From JAPLDA01 sp043787975 (lineage in GTDB: Bacteria > Bacteroidota > Bacteroidia > AKYH767-A > 2013-40CM-41-45): a stretch of 64,000 nucleotides of DNA. This document shows, piece by piece, positions 52,751-60,860 of this stretch; the stretch's first letter is position 1; the number at the start of each line of letters is the position of its first letter. A model generated the notes under the pieces. The model ran no database searches. It was not told the DNA's origin and saw nothing but the letters and a program-made list of their open reading frames with translations. The position numbers and the translations under genes are program-made. The stretch is taken from assembly GCA_043787975.1 (NCBI GenBank), contig JAYVUK010000016.1, positions 45,984 to 109,983 on the forward strand, read 5' to 3'.

Positions 52751-55186
52751 TTACGATTCCCTATTCTTCCTGAACAACTTTGCAAAAAATGATTTAGGCG
52801 CTTCTGTTTCATCCTCATCATAGCCATAGCCATAGCCATAGCCCGAACCATAGCCATAGCCATAACCATAGCCGTAGCCGTAGCCATAAGGAACTGACCC
52901 ACTTTTTACTGCATTCAGAATGAGACAAAGGTTTTTTATTTTTTCTTCGCGATATATTTTAGTAATTGCATCCAGGTGATGTTTGCGGGTTTCATTCTGC
53001 CTCACAATGTAAATTGTAACATCTGCATGCTTTGCCAAAACCATCGCATCTGTAATCAATCCTAATGGTGGTGAATCTAGGATGATAAAATCATAACTCG
53101 TTTTGAGTGATTCTATTAGTTTATCCACTCCGTCACTTAAAAGAAGTTCGGAAGGATTCGGAGGTTTTGGTCCGGATAAAATAAAATCAAGATTTTTAAT
53201 TCCGGAAGACTGAATGATTTCCTTTTCAGTTGCATTTCCGATCAGGTAATTACTGATGCCGACATCGCTGCTTAAATTGAAACGTTCCGGTGATTTTGGT
53301 TTTCGCAAATCAAAACCGATCATGACAGTTTTCTTTCCTGACAAAGCAATGATGGAAGCAAGATTCAATGCACAATAACTTTTTCCTTCAGCACTCACAG
53401 AAGACGTAATTAAATAAACCTGGCATTTCGACTGTGTCGTATTAAAAAACTGGAGATTTGTCCGGATGGACCTGAACGATTCAGCGATATGAGATTTTGG
53501 ATTCTCTTTGATAATCGATTCCTGGTTGGAAGCACTCAATCCTACTATTCCCAACAGCGGAATAGTAGTTTGTTTCTCCAATGAAAAGCGATCGCGGACT
53601 CTGTCATTCATCACATCTTTAAAATAAATAAATCCTACCGGAAGCAACAGCCCAATAAAAAATGCAATACCATAAATCTCACCTTTCACGGGCCGAAGCG
53701 GAGAATATGAAGCATGTGATCTATCAATTAACCGGTTGTCGGAAGTTGTTGACGCAAGTATGATCGCTGTCTCAGCGCGCTTTTGCATGAGGTACGTATA
53801 CAAGCCGGCTTTGATTTCAGTTTGTCGTTTGATGCTCACTAACTCACGTTCTGTTCCGGGCAACAACCTGATCCTTCCCTCAATTTTTTCCAATTGATTT
53901 TTAGCTTCAGTTTGTGAAGTGAGTAAACCACTTTTGATACTGCGTACATTCTCAAGCAGGTCTCTTTTTGTACTCTCAATCTGTGAGTTGATCTGAATGA
54001 TTAAAGGATTTTCAGATTTGGCATCCGTTCCAAATCCATCTCGCTTATTGGTAAGATCATTCAGCTGAAGAATTAATCTTTGTAAAAGAGGATCGTCAAT
54101 GCCAATACTTGCAGGTGAAATATCTTTTACGGTCTTATCTCCTTTTACGTATTGTTCAAGATAATCCAGGAAACTTAATTTGAAACTTGATTCTGCAATC
54201 TTACTGTCATATTCTTTGGCGCTCGCAAGATAATTTGAAGCCTGGCCGGTTAAATCAGTGACTCCTTTTTCCACCCTGAATTTTTCATACGAGCCTTCCA
54301 TTTCATTCAGGTCTTTTGCGATGAGCGCCAATTGATCATCAATAAACAAAAGCGAATTTTCGGCATTCTCATTTTTCTGGTCCACATTGCTTCGCAACCA
54401 TTCTTCAACAAGTTTGTTCAGAAAATCCATTGCCTTTTCGGGCACAGGATTTTCAATGCTTAATCTTAAAATAGAAGATTGCTTACCAATCAGGTCAACC
54501 TTTAACAGGCTCATGTAACGACCGACTAAGCCCTCAAGCGAACCGACCCGAATGATAAAATTTCTTTTTTCATTATCCTTTTTAGCGAAGTATGCATTAT
54601 CAAATATATCCTGCTTATCAATGGAGAATTTTCCAAGTTGATTCGAAACTTTTTCTCCAAGCCGATGCGTCTCAGTAAATTCTTTGTCCGCCGATCTCGA
54701 AAAAAATGTCAGCTCATATTTATATTCATTCAGTACTTTAACCCGGATAGGAATGGAATATGCGCTTGATGTCAGAACATCAGTGGTAAGTTTAATCGGG
54801 CTTTTATAAAGCTCTGCAGTTTTTACATTCCCTTTTAAATAATAGGTCAGTTCATAATTAAGCTTCTGAATAGTCTTGCTTATCAATGTTCTTGACCGCA
54901 GTATTTCCATTTCATTTTGAATATTCCGGTCAGCTCCATACTCATCAATCTGGTTAAGAAAATCATTTGAATTACCCGCCTTTCCTTGCTTGACCAAAAC
55001 GGTACAGTTGGCCTCGTACACCGGAGTTACATACCAGTTGTAGTAATACGCTCCCAATACGGCCAGCACAATGCTGATCACATACAAATACCAATAGCGA
55101 ATAACATACAGGAAAAAGAACTGCCTGACATTAAACTCCTGCTCTTCAGGTTCATTCTGGTTTTGAGGACTGCTGTTATTGTTCAT
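52751..55186 (-). CDS. wzc: Wzc-like polysaccharide co-polymerase / BY-kinase with Tyr-Gly tail
   Basis: This 811-residue protein has a Wzz domain with the first membrane helix near 30-52, a long periplasmic coiled-coil region, GNVR-like TERELVSIKRQTEIK and a second helix near 505-525. The kinase domain has Walker A SSVSAEGKS (595-603), Walker A' IGFDLRKPK and Walker B FIILDSPP. Residues 767-789 are a run of Tyr-Gly pairs with 11 tyrosines, the autophosphorylation cluster typical of BY-kinases but unusually regular. Cycling of Tyr phosphorylation controls chain length and export through Wza. No Wzb-type phosphatase is encoded in the window. It is preceded by wza, as in classic capsule operons. 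Confidence 0.9.
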   Translation of the reverse strand: MNNNSSPQNQNEPEEQEFNVRQFFFLYVIRYWYLYVISIVLAVLGAYYYNWYVTPVYEANCTVLVKQGKAGNSNDFLNQIDEYGADRNIQNEMEILRSRTLISKTIQKLNYELTYYLKGNVKTAELYKSPIKLTTDVLTSSAYSIPIRVKVLNEYKYELTFFSRSADKEFTETHRLGEKVSNQLGKFSIDKQDIFDNAYFAKKDNEKRNFIIRVGSLEGLVGRYMSLLKVDLIGKQSSILRLSIENPVPEKAMDFLNKLVEEWLRSNVDQKNENAENSLLFIDDQLALIAKDLNEMEGSYEKFRVEKGVTDLTGQASNYLASAKEYDSKIAESSFKLSFLDYLEQYVKGDKTVKDISPASIGIDDPLLQRLILQLNDLTNKRDGFGTDAKSENPLIIQINSQIESTKRDLLENVRSIKSGLLTSQTEAKNQLEKIEGRIRLLPGTERELVSIKRQTEIKAGLYTYLMQKRAETAIILASTTSDNRLIDRSHASYSPLRPVKGEIYGIAFFIGLLLPVGFIYFKDVMNDRVRDRFSLEKQTTIPLLGIVGLSASNQESIIKENPKSHIAESFRSIRTNLQFFNTTQSKCQVYLITSSVSAEGKSYCALNLASIIALSGKKTVMIGFDLRKPKSPERFNLSSDVGISNYLIGNATEKEIIQSSGIKNLDFILSGPKPPNPSELLLSDGVDKLIESLKTSYDFIILDSPPLGLITDAMVLAKHADVTIYIVRQNETRKHHLDAITKIYREEKIKNLCLILNAVKSGSVPYGYGYGYGYGYGYGSGYGYGYGYDEDETEAPKSFFAKLFRKNRES
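52820..52888. repeat. Hexanucleotide repeat coding for the Tyr-Gly tail of Wzc
   Basis: Eleven units of six bases (mostly TATGGC or TACGGC on the coding strand), interrupted once by a Ser-Gly unit, encode the tail. The units alternate between several synonymous forms, so part of the array is older than pure slippage. Gain or loss of units keeps the frame. Confidence 0.9.
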
Positions 55187-55201
55187 TACTGAAATTAAGG
55201 T

Positions 55202-55987
55202 TTACTGATAGATCCTGATAAGTACGATTGCCACTGAAATACTGCTGAGAACAAACGGCATTATCTTGTACCAGTTTTCCGCCTGGAATTTTTTTGATTT
55301 CATCGGCTCCACATACAAAATGTCGTTGCTGTGAAGGTTGTAATAGGGTGAGTTAAAAAGGTTTCTCGAGGTCAGATCAATTGTTGCAAAAGTTTTTTTT
55401 CCATTTTCTTCACGAATCACGGATACATTTTCACGTTTCGCATAGATGCTCAGGTCACCTGCCATGGCAAGAGCTGAGGTAATCTCCATCTTCTCACTCG
55501 AAACATAATACACTCCGGGCCTCATGACTTCCCCAAGAATAGTGACTCTGAAATTTTGGATGTTCAGTTTCACGGAAGGAGCCTGAATATATTTTTCAAG
55601 TCTACGAGTGATGGTATCTCTTGCTGCTCCGCTAGTTAAGCCAGCCACTTTCACAGCTCCTGTTAAAGGAAGTTGAACAAATCCGTAAGCATCTACAATG
55701 TATCCGTTTGCTCCGGGAGTTCCGGGCAAACTTGCAGAAGCATTATCCGGTCGGTCAGCGAAATTAAAATACTTGCTTGTTTCGGAATTCAAGCTTGTCA
55801 CAAATACATTGATGATATCATTCGGATGAATAGTAGTCACGAACAAAGTATCATACGGTACGGATTGCGTCGTATCAGCTTTCTGCTGAAAGTAGGTGAT
55901 TTTTTTTTGCGAAAGACATGAGCAAAATAGTACAGCTAGAAATACCGGGCATATCCATAAAAAATTGTAATCGGTTCTACTCTTCAT
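55202..55987 (-). CDS. wza: Wza-like polysaccharide export lipoprotein
   Basis: This 261-residue protein has a lipobox-like end of signal peptide (AVLFCSC, modified Cys probably 24). A polysaccharide export domain follows (ITYFQQKADTTQ, IHPNDIINVFV, GYIVDAYGFVQLPLTGAVKVAGLT). An SLBB domain has VTILGEVMRPGVYYV, and a C-terminal hydrophobic helix (IMPFVLSSISVAIVLIRIY) could span the outer membrane. Wza forms the outer-membrane channel for the polymer. It is the first gene of the long operon. Confidence 0.9.
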   Translation of the reverse strand: MKSRTDYNFLWICPVFLAVLFCSCLSQKKITYFQQKADTTQSVPYDTLFVTTIHPNDIINVFVTSLNSETSKYFNFADRPDNASASLPGTPGANGYIVDAYGFVQLPLTGAVKVAGLTSGAARDTITRRLEKYIQAPSVKLNIQNFRVTILGEVMRPGVYYVSSEKMEITSALAMAGDLSIYAKRENVSVIREENGKKTFATIDLTSRNLFNSPYYNLHSNDILYVEPMKSKKFQAENWYKIMPFVLSSISVAIVLIRIYQ

Positions 55988-56192
55988 ATAACCAGAGATG
56001 ATGGGCTTTTAAAATTTATCAGGAGTTTACTTTGTTAAAGGCAATATGTTACATTGAGGCTAAAATCTTCCTGTAAGTAAAATGCCATTTTTGAACAATT
56101 TTCTTTACTTCTATTGTTAAGCAAGAAGTACTCAGTTCAAGTTCGAATATCTCTCTTAGTTGAATTTTTCTCCGAACGAATGTTTCATGATT

Positions 56193-56208
56193 ACAAAACT
56201 AGTTTTGT
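56193..56208. promoter_or_regulatory. Perfect 16-bp palindrome upstream of wza, possible operator/-7 region
   Basis: ACAAAACTAGTTTTGT reads the same on both strands and lies about 205 bp before the wza start. Each half contains TAGTTTTG, which fits the Bacteroidota -7 consensus TAnnTTTG on its own strand, so it could be a divergent promoter core or a dimer-binding operator. No -33 TTG is visible at the proper spacing. Confidence 0.4.
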
Positions 56209-56257
56209 TGGATGGACCTAATTCTTCTTAATAAATCATTTCTTTAGGAATATTTCC

Positions 56258-56530
56258 TCAGTGACTGGGATTCCATAAATTGGCTTTTTTTTGACTTTTT
56301 TTCATGCGCTTCCTCACTGCTTTGGTTTGAAGTTTCATGGAATGTTTTAAATTCTGCTTATCAGATTTCTCCGCATTCTTCCTTCGCATCTCTTTCTTCT
56401 TCTCAGCTTTACCCTGCTGCTTTGTGGAGTTTTTATCCGGCTTAGGTGAACGTGAATCTATATCCTGGGCATTTGCCAAGAATGGCATTGCAAAAAAGAA
56501 AATCATCAACAACCATTTTGATTTAAACAT
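56258..56530 (-). CDS. Small lysine-rich secreted protein
   Basis: This 90-residue protein has a signal peptide (WLLMIFFFAMPFLANAQ) followed by a very basic tail dense in Lys/Arg (KAEKKKEMRRKNAEKSDK, KAVRKRMKKSQKKAN). I recall small Bacteroidota proteins with the same KRMKKS ending, but no function is known. A positively charged periplasmic or surface protein next to a capsule locus could bind an acidic polymer, which is speculation. Confidence 0.65.
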   Translation of the reverse strand: MFKSKWLLMIFFFAMPFLANAQDIDSRSPKPDKNSTKQQGKAEKKKEMRRKNAEKSDKQNLKHSMKLQTKAVRKRMKKSQKKANLWNPSH

Positions 56531-56684
56531 GTTACTCGTTTCAGGAGAAATAGTAAACGAAAAAAAAAGAAAATTGTTTTGCCTCTTCCTGAATCATCAG
56601 TATTCATCCGCATCCTATTAACTACTTTTACAGAGCATCAACTATTTTATCGGTTCCTGCGTTTAATCACACAGTAATTTAAAG

Positions 56685-57125
56685 ATGAGAATAAAAAATT
56701 TTAAATACGGAATCATTGGTTTGCTGGCAGTGTTTCTCCTTTCATTGAGCGATTGTAAAAAAGATAACAGTTCGATTCCCAATGTTTCGGTTGACCTCTA
56801 CCTCTATCTCACACAACCAAGTAACTTCAGCCTGAATGCAGTCGGTGGATGGGTATATGTATCAGGTGGTGTGAAGGGAATTATTGTTTTTAAGAAAAGT
56901 CCAACTGAATTTGTAGCGTATGAGCGTGACTGTCCCTACGATCCCAATGTAAGCGCTGCAAAAGTGGAGGTTGATTCCAGCGGTGTTACCGGTGTTGACT
57001 ACAACTGCGGAAGCAAATTCGGGTTATTTGATAATTCCATTCAGAGTGGTCCCACAGCAAGAGGTATGAAAACATATTACACAGAATATAATTCCTCCAA
57101 TCAGACTATCTACATACATAATTGA
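56685..57125 (+). CDS. Rieske-fold-like lipoprotein without iron-sulfur ligands
   Basis: This 146-residue protein has a signal peptide ending LLSLSDC, a loose lipobox with Asp before the Cys. The body follows the order of a small Rieske domain: GWVYVSGGVKGIIVFKKSPTEFVAYERDCPYDPN, then YNCGSKFGLFDNSIQSGPTARGMKTYYTEY. The two CxH pairs that hold a [2Fe-2S] cluster are absent; the places are occupied by DCP and NCG. It is one of only two well-supported genes on the + strand and is transcribed divergently from the Lys-rich gene. Confidence 0.75.
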   Translation: MRIKNFKYGIIGLLAVFLLSLSDCKKDNSSIPNVSVDLYLYLTQPSNFSLNAVGGWVYVSGGVKGIIVFKKSPTEFVAYERDCPYDPNVSAAKVEVDSSGVTGVDYNCGSKFGLFDNSIQSGPTARGMKTYYTEYNSSNQTIYIHN

Positions 57126-57141
57126 GATTCCTAAATAGATA

Positions 57142-58089
57142 TTATTTCTTTTTCTCCTTTTCCTTCTTTTTCTCAATCGATATTCCGACGAGGACTTCCT
57201 GTTTGTATTGTAGACGATAGGAATGCAAGGGATCGTAGACGATGTGTGCGTCAGCTCTGAATTGAAGATACTTTGGAAATGCGAAGGTGAGCCGGTTTTG
57301 AAAATCCATCGTCACTTGATCTTTGTTAATTCCGTTTGTAAAAAAGTGAGTTTTATTATCCCATAAAATATTTTCATAAATTTTTTTTGAGATGGAAGAT
57401 TGAATACTAAAGCCATATTCCCTGATGACGATGGTTCTATCAGTACGTAACCATTCCCTTTCTCCCGGAAGCAATGTTTCATCGCTAAGAGGACGTGCAT
57501 TTATTTTAATGGTAGCAAAAGCAAAATTGATAAAACAAGATTTCCAGAAATCATAATTTAGTCCGTAAGCAATCGTAAGGGTAGCAGGATTCATAATTCC
57601 TCCGAGCCATTTCCTGGTTGTTTCTCCGTTGATGTCACAAGTATATTTCCAGGTATCTGAAAATTGTGATTTTAAAATAATGCTATACGAATGCGTGAAT
57701 GCTTTGGATGAATAATTTGTCCACTGTGCGCACATATTCAGGTTATCCGAATTCTTATACCAGGTAGAATCTACAAATTTCAAAAATCCCAATTCGCCTC
57801 TGAACTGAACCAACTTCTTAAATTTAAGAGCTGCTACTTTATATGAATAATCTACATTTCCGAGAAAAGTATAATTTTTATAATCCATGGACTGCCAATT
57901 TTTGTTTTCGATGATACTCGTGGAGAAGGCTCCAAGAAAAGTTGAATTGTGATCCACTTTAAAACTATCTGCGGAAGAAATGGATGGATGAACAGGTATA
58001 GTATCCTTTGTTAATGTGTAAGATCGAGCACTCGTATCCGGCTGCAGAATCCAACTCATTATCAAAAAGAGAGTTGCGCTTCTCCACAT
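57142..58089 (-). CDS. Outer-membrane beta-barrel-like protein (DUF3078-like)
   Basis: This 315-residue protein has a probable signal peptide and alternating amphipathic strands throughout. The segments ATLTIAYGLNYDF, FINFAFATIKIN and KDQVTMDFQNRLTFAFPKYLQFRADAHIVYDP resemble the DUF3078 family of Bacteroidota envelope proteins. A very Lys/Glu-rich tail (KKKEKEKKK) ends the protein, unusual for a barrel whose last strand normally closes the pore. The gene converges with the Rieske-like gene, 16 bp apart. Confidence 0.6.
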   Translation of the reverse strand: MWRSATLFLIMSWILQPDTSARSYTLTKDTIPVHPSISSADSFKVDHNSTFLGAFSTSIIENKNWQSMDYKNYTFLGNVDYSYKVAALKFKKLVQFRGELGFLKFVDSTWYKNSDNLNMCAQWTNYSSKAFTHSYSIILKSQFSDTWKYTCDINGETTRKWLGGIMNPATLTIAYGLNYDFWKSCFINFAFATIKINARPLSDETLLPGEREWLRTDRTIVIREYGFSIQSSISKKIYENILWDNKTHFFTNGINKDQVTMDFQNRLTFAFPKYLQFRADAHIVYDPLHSYRLQYKQEVLVGISIEKKKEKEKKK

Positions 58090-58317
58090 AATAATAAATA
58101 ATAGCTAAAAAATTTAAAATAAAAAAATCGTCAAAGGTTTTTAAAAATAAAAATGAGTGATGAAATAATTTTAAAAAAATAAAAATGCAATCAGAGGACT
58201 GATAAAGTTTTAAATCAATGAGCTAAACTAGTATAGGAATTTTGTTCCTCAATGGTACACGTGTACTAAAATGCATTCGCAGACTTGTTAATTCTTTACC
58301 GGGAAAAACAATTGAAA

Positions 58318-59010
58318 TTATTTATCATTAATTTTTTTCGAATCCATAAACTCTTTCAGGTAGAAGGGCTCAAACAGAGCAATGTCTTCAAATTCCTTCT
58401 GCTGAAATTTTTTATCTGCCAATGCAATCATGGAAGATGCTGAAGAGAAAATGTGATCAATGAAAATTGCATTGCTGTTGTTTGAAAGCAGATGTTTACA
58501 TTTTTCAGCACCGTCACCAAAAAAATAATTCTTCTTTTCTTTCAGCAAACCTGAAAAAGAATTTTCATCCATCACTTTTGCTGATATTTTTTCAACGTCA
58601 TTGAGTTGGCCGTCATACACGGCACAATACACTTCCATTCTCCGCGCGTCAATCATCGGAACGAGTAATGAATTTTGTATTGAGTATTGGGTATTGAGTA
58701 TTGAGTTTGCTAAACTTTTTAATGTACTGACTGCAATCAGCGGTTTGTCTAATGCGTAGCACAATCCTTTGGCTGTGCTCACTCCTATTCTTAAACCTGT
58801 GTATGAACCGGGACCACTACTTACTGCGATTGCATCAAGATCAGAAATTTTCTTTCCCGCCACGTTTAAAACATCCTGGATAAACATCGTCACATTCTCC
58901 GCATGCGTGTATCCCTTGTTCTCTTCCTTCAACGACAACAACTTTCCATCTTCTGCAAGTGCTACAGAACAAACGGTGGTCGCGGTTTCGATATGAAGGA
59001 TGAGAGCCAT
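58318..59010 (-). CDS. tsaB: tRNA threonylcarbamoyladenosine biosynthesis protein TsaB
   Basis: This 230-residue protein has the ASKHA-fold opening LHIETATTVCSVALAEDGK, then HAENVTMFIQDVL and AVSSGPGSYTGLRIGVSTAKGL, the TsaB signatures. TsaB pairs with TsaD and TsaE to make the t6A modification at position 37 of ANN-decoding tRNAs. Residues of about 102-112 (LNTQYSIQNS) come from a patterned DNA repeat and look like an insertion into a loop. It is the last gene after the efflux pair. Confidence 0.9.
   Translation of the reverse strand: MALILHIETATTVCSVALAEDGKLLSLKEENKGYTHAENVTMFIQDVLNVAGKKISDLDAIAVSSGPGSYTGLRIGVSTAKGLCYALDKPLIAVSTLKSLANSILNTQYSIQNSLLVPMIDARRMEVYCAVYDGQLNDVEKISAKVMDENSFSGLLKEKKNYFFGDGAEKCKHLLSNNSNAIFIDHIFSSASSMIALADKKFQQKEFEDIALFEPFYLKEFMDSKKINDK
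58677..58706. repeat. Patterned GTATTGAGTATTGGG repeat inside tsaB
   Basis: The element TATTGAG/TATTGGG is repeated four times in 30 bp. It is in frame and adds about ten residues to a surface loop of TsaB. The wording resembles dispersed patterned repeats of Bacteroidota. Confidence 0.6.
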
Positions 59011-59018
59011 TTAAAAAA

Positions 59019-59060
59019 GTCGACAGTCCGAGGTCGACAGTCGACCGTGGTCAACGGACT
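59019..59060. repeat. Patterned GTCGACAGTC repeat between adaptor and tsaB genes
   Basis: GTCGACAGTC-like units (GTCGACAGTCCGAG, GTCGACAGTCGACCG, TGGTCAACGGACT) fill the gap between tsaB and the efflux adaptor gene. It resembles other patterned intergenic repeats in this window and shows internal dyads around GTCGAC. Confidence 0.55.
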
Positions 59061-59065
59061 AAAAA

Positions 59066-60454
59066 TTATTTTTTCTCTTTTGAAAAAAGTTTTTCTTTCT
59101 TGACTACTTCGATCGCATCTCCATTTTTTAACATCTTAGAAATCGCACTATAAGGAGCCGTTACGATCTCCTGTCCGACCTTCAACCTATCTTTAATCTC
59201 GATGTACGTATTATCCTGGATGCCTGTCTTCACGGCCGTCAATTTTACTTTTCCATTCTCGACTACAAACACACACTCTGTTTTTTTCTCTTCTTCTTTC
59301 TTGCTCGTTTTATTTTTGTCGGTGGAAACTTTCAACGCATCCTCATCTTGCATTTCATCGCCTCCACCCAACATCATATTTTCTTTCCCTGATGTATCAC
59401 GTGTAGTCACCGCTTGAATCGGAACCGAAGTAACATCAAGCGCTTTCTTAGTTTGAATATCAACCGTAGCCGACATGCCAGGATTAAAAACACTTCTGTT
59501 TAGTTTCATTGAATCGGCCATGGCTTGATACGATTCACGTAGAATGCGAACCTTCACCGTGAAGTTGGTCACCTGGTCAGCACTATTTCCGGTGGTGTTT
59601 GCTGAGTTGGCAACTTCCGTAACAACACCCTGAAATTTTTTTCCGAGGTATGCATCCACTTCGATACTGGCCGTATCACCCAAGTTCACTCTCACAATAT
59701 CATTTTCATTGACCTCCACATCCACTTCCATTTCATTCAGGTTTGCAAGACGCATCATCTCCGTTCCCGCCATTTGAGAAGTACCGACAACACGTTCTCC
59801 TTTTTCCACATTCAATTTTGAAATGGTTGCATCAACGGGAGCAAAAATGGTTGTCTTCTTCAGGTTGTCCTCTGCTTGTTTTAAGGAAGCTTCATTGCTT
59901 TTCACATTGTATTCTGAAGCGCCAACAGACTGCTTTGCAGCATCCACTTCTGCTTTCGCGACTTCATACGAAGACTTTACTGTTTCCCAGTCTGATGGTG
60001 AAATTAATTTTTCATCAAACATTTTTTTATTCCTGTTGTAGTTCAATTCTGTTTTTACAAACTGCGATTGAGTTTGCTCCAAGCGTGATTTTGAGCTTGA
60101 CAGATTTGCTTTTGATGAATTCACTGATGCAACCATCTGATCAACGGCTGACTGATAAATATCCGGAAGAATCTTGGCGAGCAACTGACCTTTTTTAACA
60201 CGGTCACCTTCCTTGACACTCATCTCCACAATTTCCCCTGATACATCGGGACTGATTTTCACCTCCACCTCCGGCTGAATTTTTCCACTCGCTGAAACGG
60301 TCTCCGTGATGGTTCGCAACGTAACTTTCTCGGTGCTGACCTGTTTCTTTTCTTCACCGCCAATCCATCCTGCTTTTTTTCCAATAATGGCGAATACAAC
60401 CAGTACGATTACAGCGATGATTAGCCAACGGAGTAACTTGTTTTTTTTCTTCAT
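59066..60454 (-). CDS. Efflux periplasmic adaptor subunit (HlyD/RND-MFP family)
   Basis: The start at 60454 (MKKKNKLLRWLIIAVIVLVVF) removes 12 codons of patterned repeat DNA. The 462-residue protein has an N-terminal membrane anchor, a lipoyl half (SASGKIQPEVEVKISPDVSGEIVEMSVKEGDRVKKGQLLAKI), and a coiled-coil hairpin around 100-200 (AEVDAAKQSVGASEYNV). The second lipoyl half is TIFAPVDATISKLNVEKGERV, followed by beta-barrel and membrane-proximal domains. Lys/Glu-rich text near 395-410 (NKTSKKEEEKK) is a linker insertion. It works with the TolC-like channel encoded upstream; the inner-membrane pump itself is not encoded in the window. Confidence 0.9.
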   Translation of the reverse strand: MKKKNKLLRWLIIAVIVLVVFAIIGKKAGWIGGEEKKQVSTEKVTLRTITETVSASGKIQPEVEVKISPDVSGEIVEMSVKEGDRVKKGQLLAKILPDIYQSAVDQMVASVNSSKANLSSSKSRLEQTQSQFVKTELNYNRNKKMFDEKLISPSDWETVKSSYEVAKAEVDAAKQSVGASEYNVKSNEASLKQAEDNLKKTTIFAPVDATISKLNVEKGERVVGTSQMAGTEMMRLANLNEMEVDVEVNENDIVRVNLGDTASIEVDAYLGKKFQGVVTEVANSANTTGNSADQVTNFTVKVRILRESYQAMADSMKLNRSVFNPGMSATVDIQTKKALDVTSVPIQAVTTRDTSGKENMMLGGGDEMQDEDALKVSTDKNKTSKKEEEKKTECVFVVENGKVKLTAVKTGIQDNTYIEIKDRLKVGQEIVTAPYSAISKMLKNGDAIEVVKKEKLFSKEKK

Positions 60455-60463
60455 GTTTTTTTT

Positions 60464-60491
60464 GACCTTAGACCATTGACAAAGGACCAAA
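60464..60491. repeat. Left imperfect inverted repeat bounding the four-helix-bundle gene
   Basis: A 28-bp sequence beginning GACCTTAGACC matches the inverse complement of 60861-60888 at about 22 of 28 positions by eye. It lies 10 bp outside the stop codon of the four-helix-bundle gene. Confidence 0.6.
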
Positions 60492-60500
60492 GGTGGCTGC

Positions 60501-60857
60501 TTATTTGTCCAATGATTTTTTGAAATTATTTAATTTAGCAATCAGCGTTTCAGATCTACTATAAATATCCTTGAATTCAATTTCTGAAATGTAACTCCTT
60601 CTTACAGATAAGTACAAACAACTTACGCACTCTGCAAGCGAACGAATAGAATAACCAATAAATTTCCTTTGCTCTGGATCAGATTGCCCAATAGAACCTT
60701 CAGCGATGTTTAATGGAATCGAATCAGAGGCTCGTTTAAATTGGGAGGTGAGTGCAAACATTTCTTCTTTCGGAAATTTCCTGGTCAGTATATGTATTGT
60801 ATCGGCATAATCAATCGCAAGTTTCCATACTTCAAGTTTTTCAAATTTAAACGGCAT
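60501..60857 (-). CDS. Four-helix bundle protein (23S rRNA intervening-sequence type)
   Basis: This 118-residue protein has FEKLEVWKLAIDYADTI, TRKFPKEEMFALTSQFKRASDSIPLNIAEGS and RKFIGYSIRSLAECVSCL, the standard S23/four-helix-bundle signatures. The family was first found inside 23S rRNA intervening sequences and is frequent as orphan copies in Bacteroidota; its biochemical role is unsettled. Here it separates tolC from its adaptor gene and is bounded by imperfect inverted repeats at 60464-60491 and 60861-60888, suggesting arrival as a small insertion. Confidence 0.9.
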   Translation of the reverse strand: MPFKFEKLEVWKLAIDYADTIHILTRKFPKEEMFALTSQFKRASDSIPLNIAEGSIGQSDPEQRKFIGYSIRSLAECVSCLYLSVRRSYISEIEFKDIYSRSETLIAKLNNFKKSLDK

Positions 60858-60860
60858 ACT

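Noticed and set aside
58255..58266. 12-bp palindrome GTACACGTGTAC after tsaB as a terminator
   Set aside because: It has no loop and no T-run on either side, so it is not a normal terminator; it may be a protein site, but nothing supports that.
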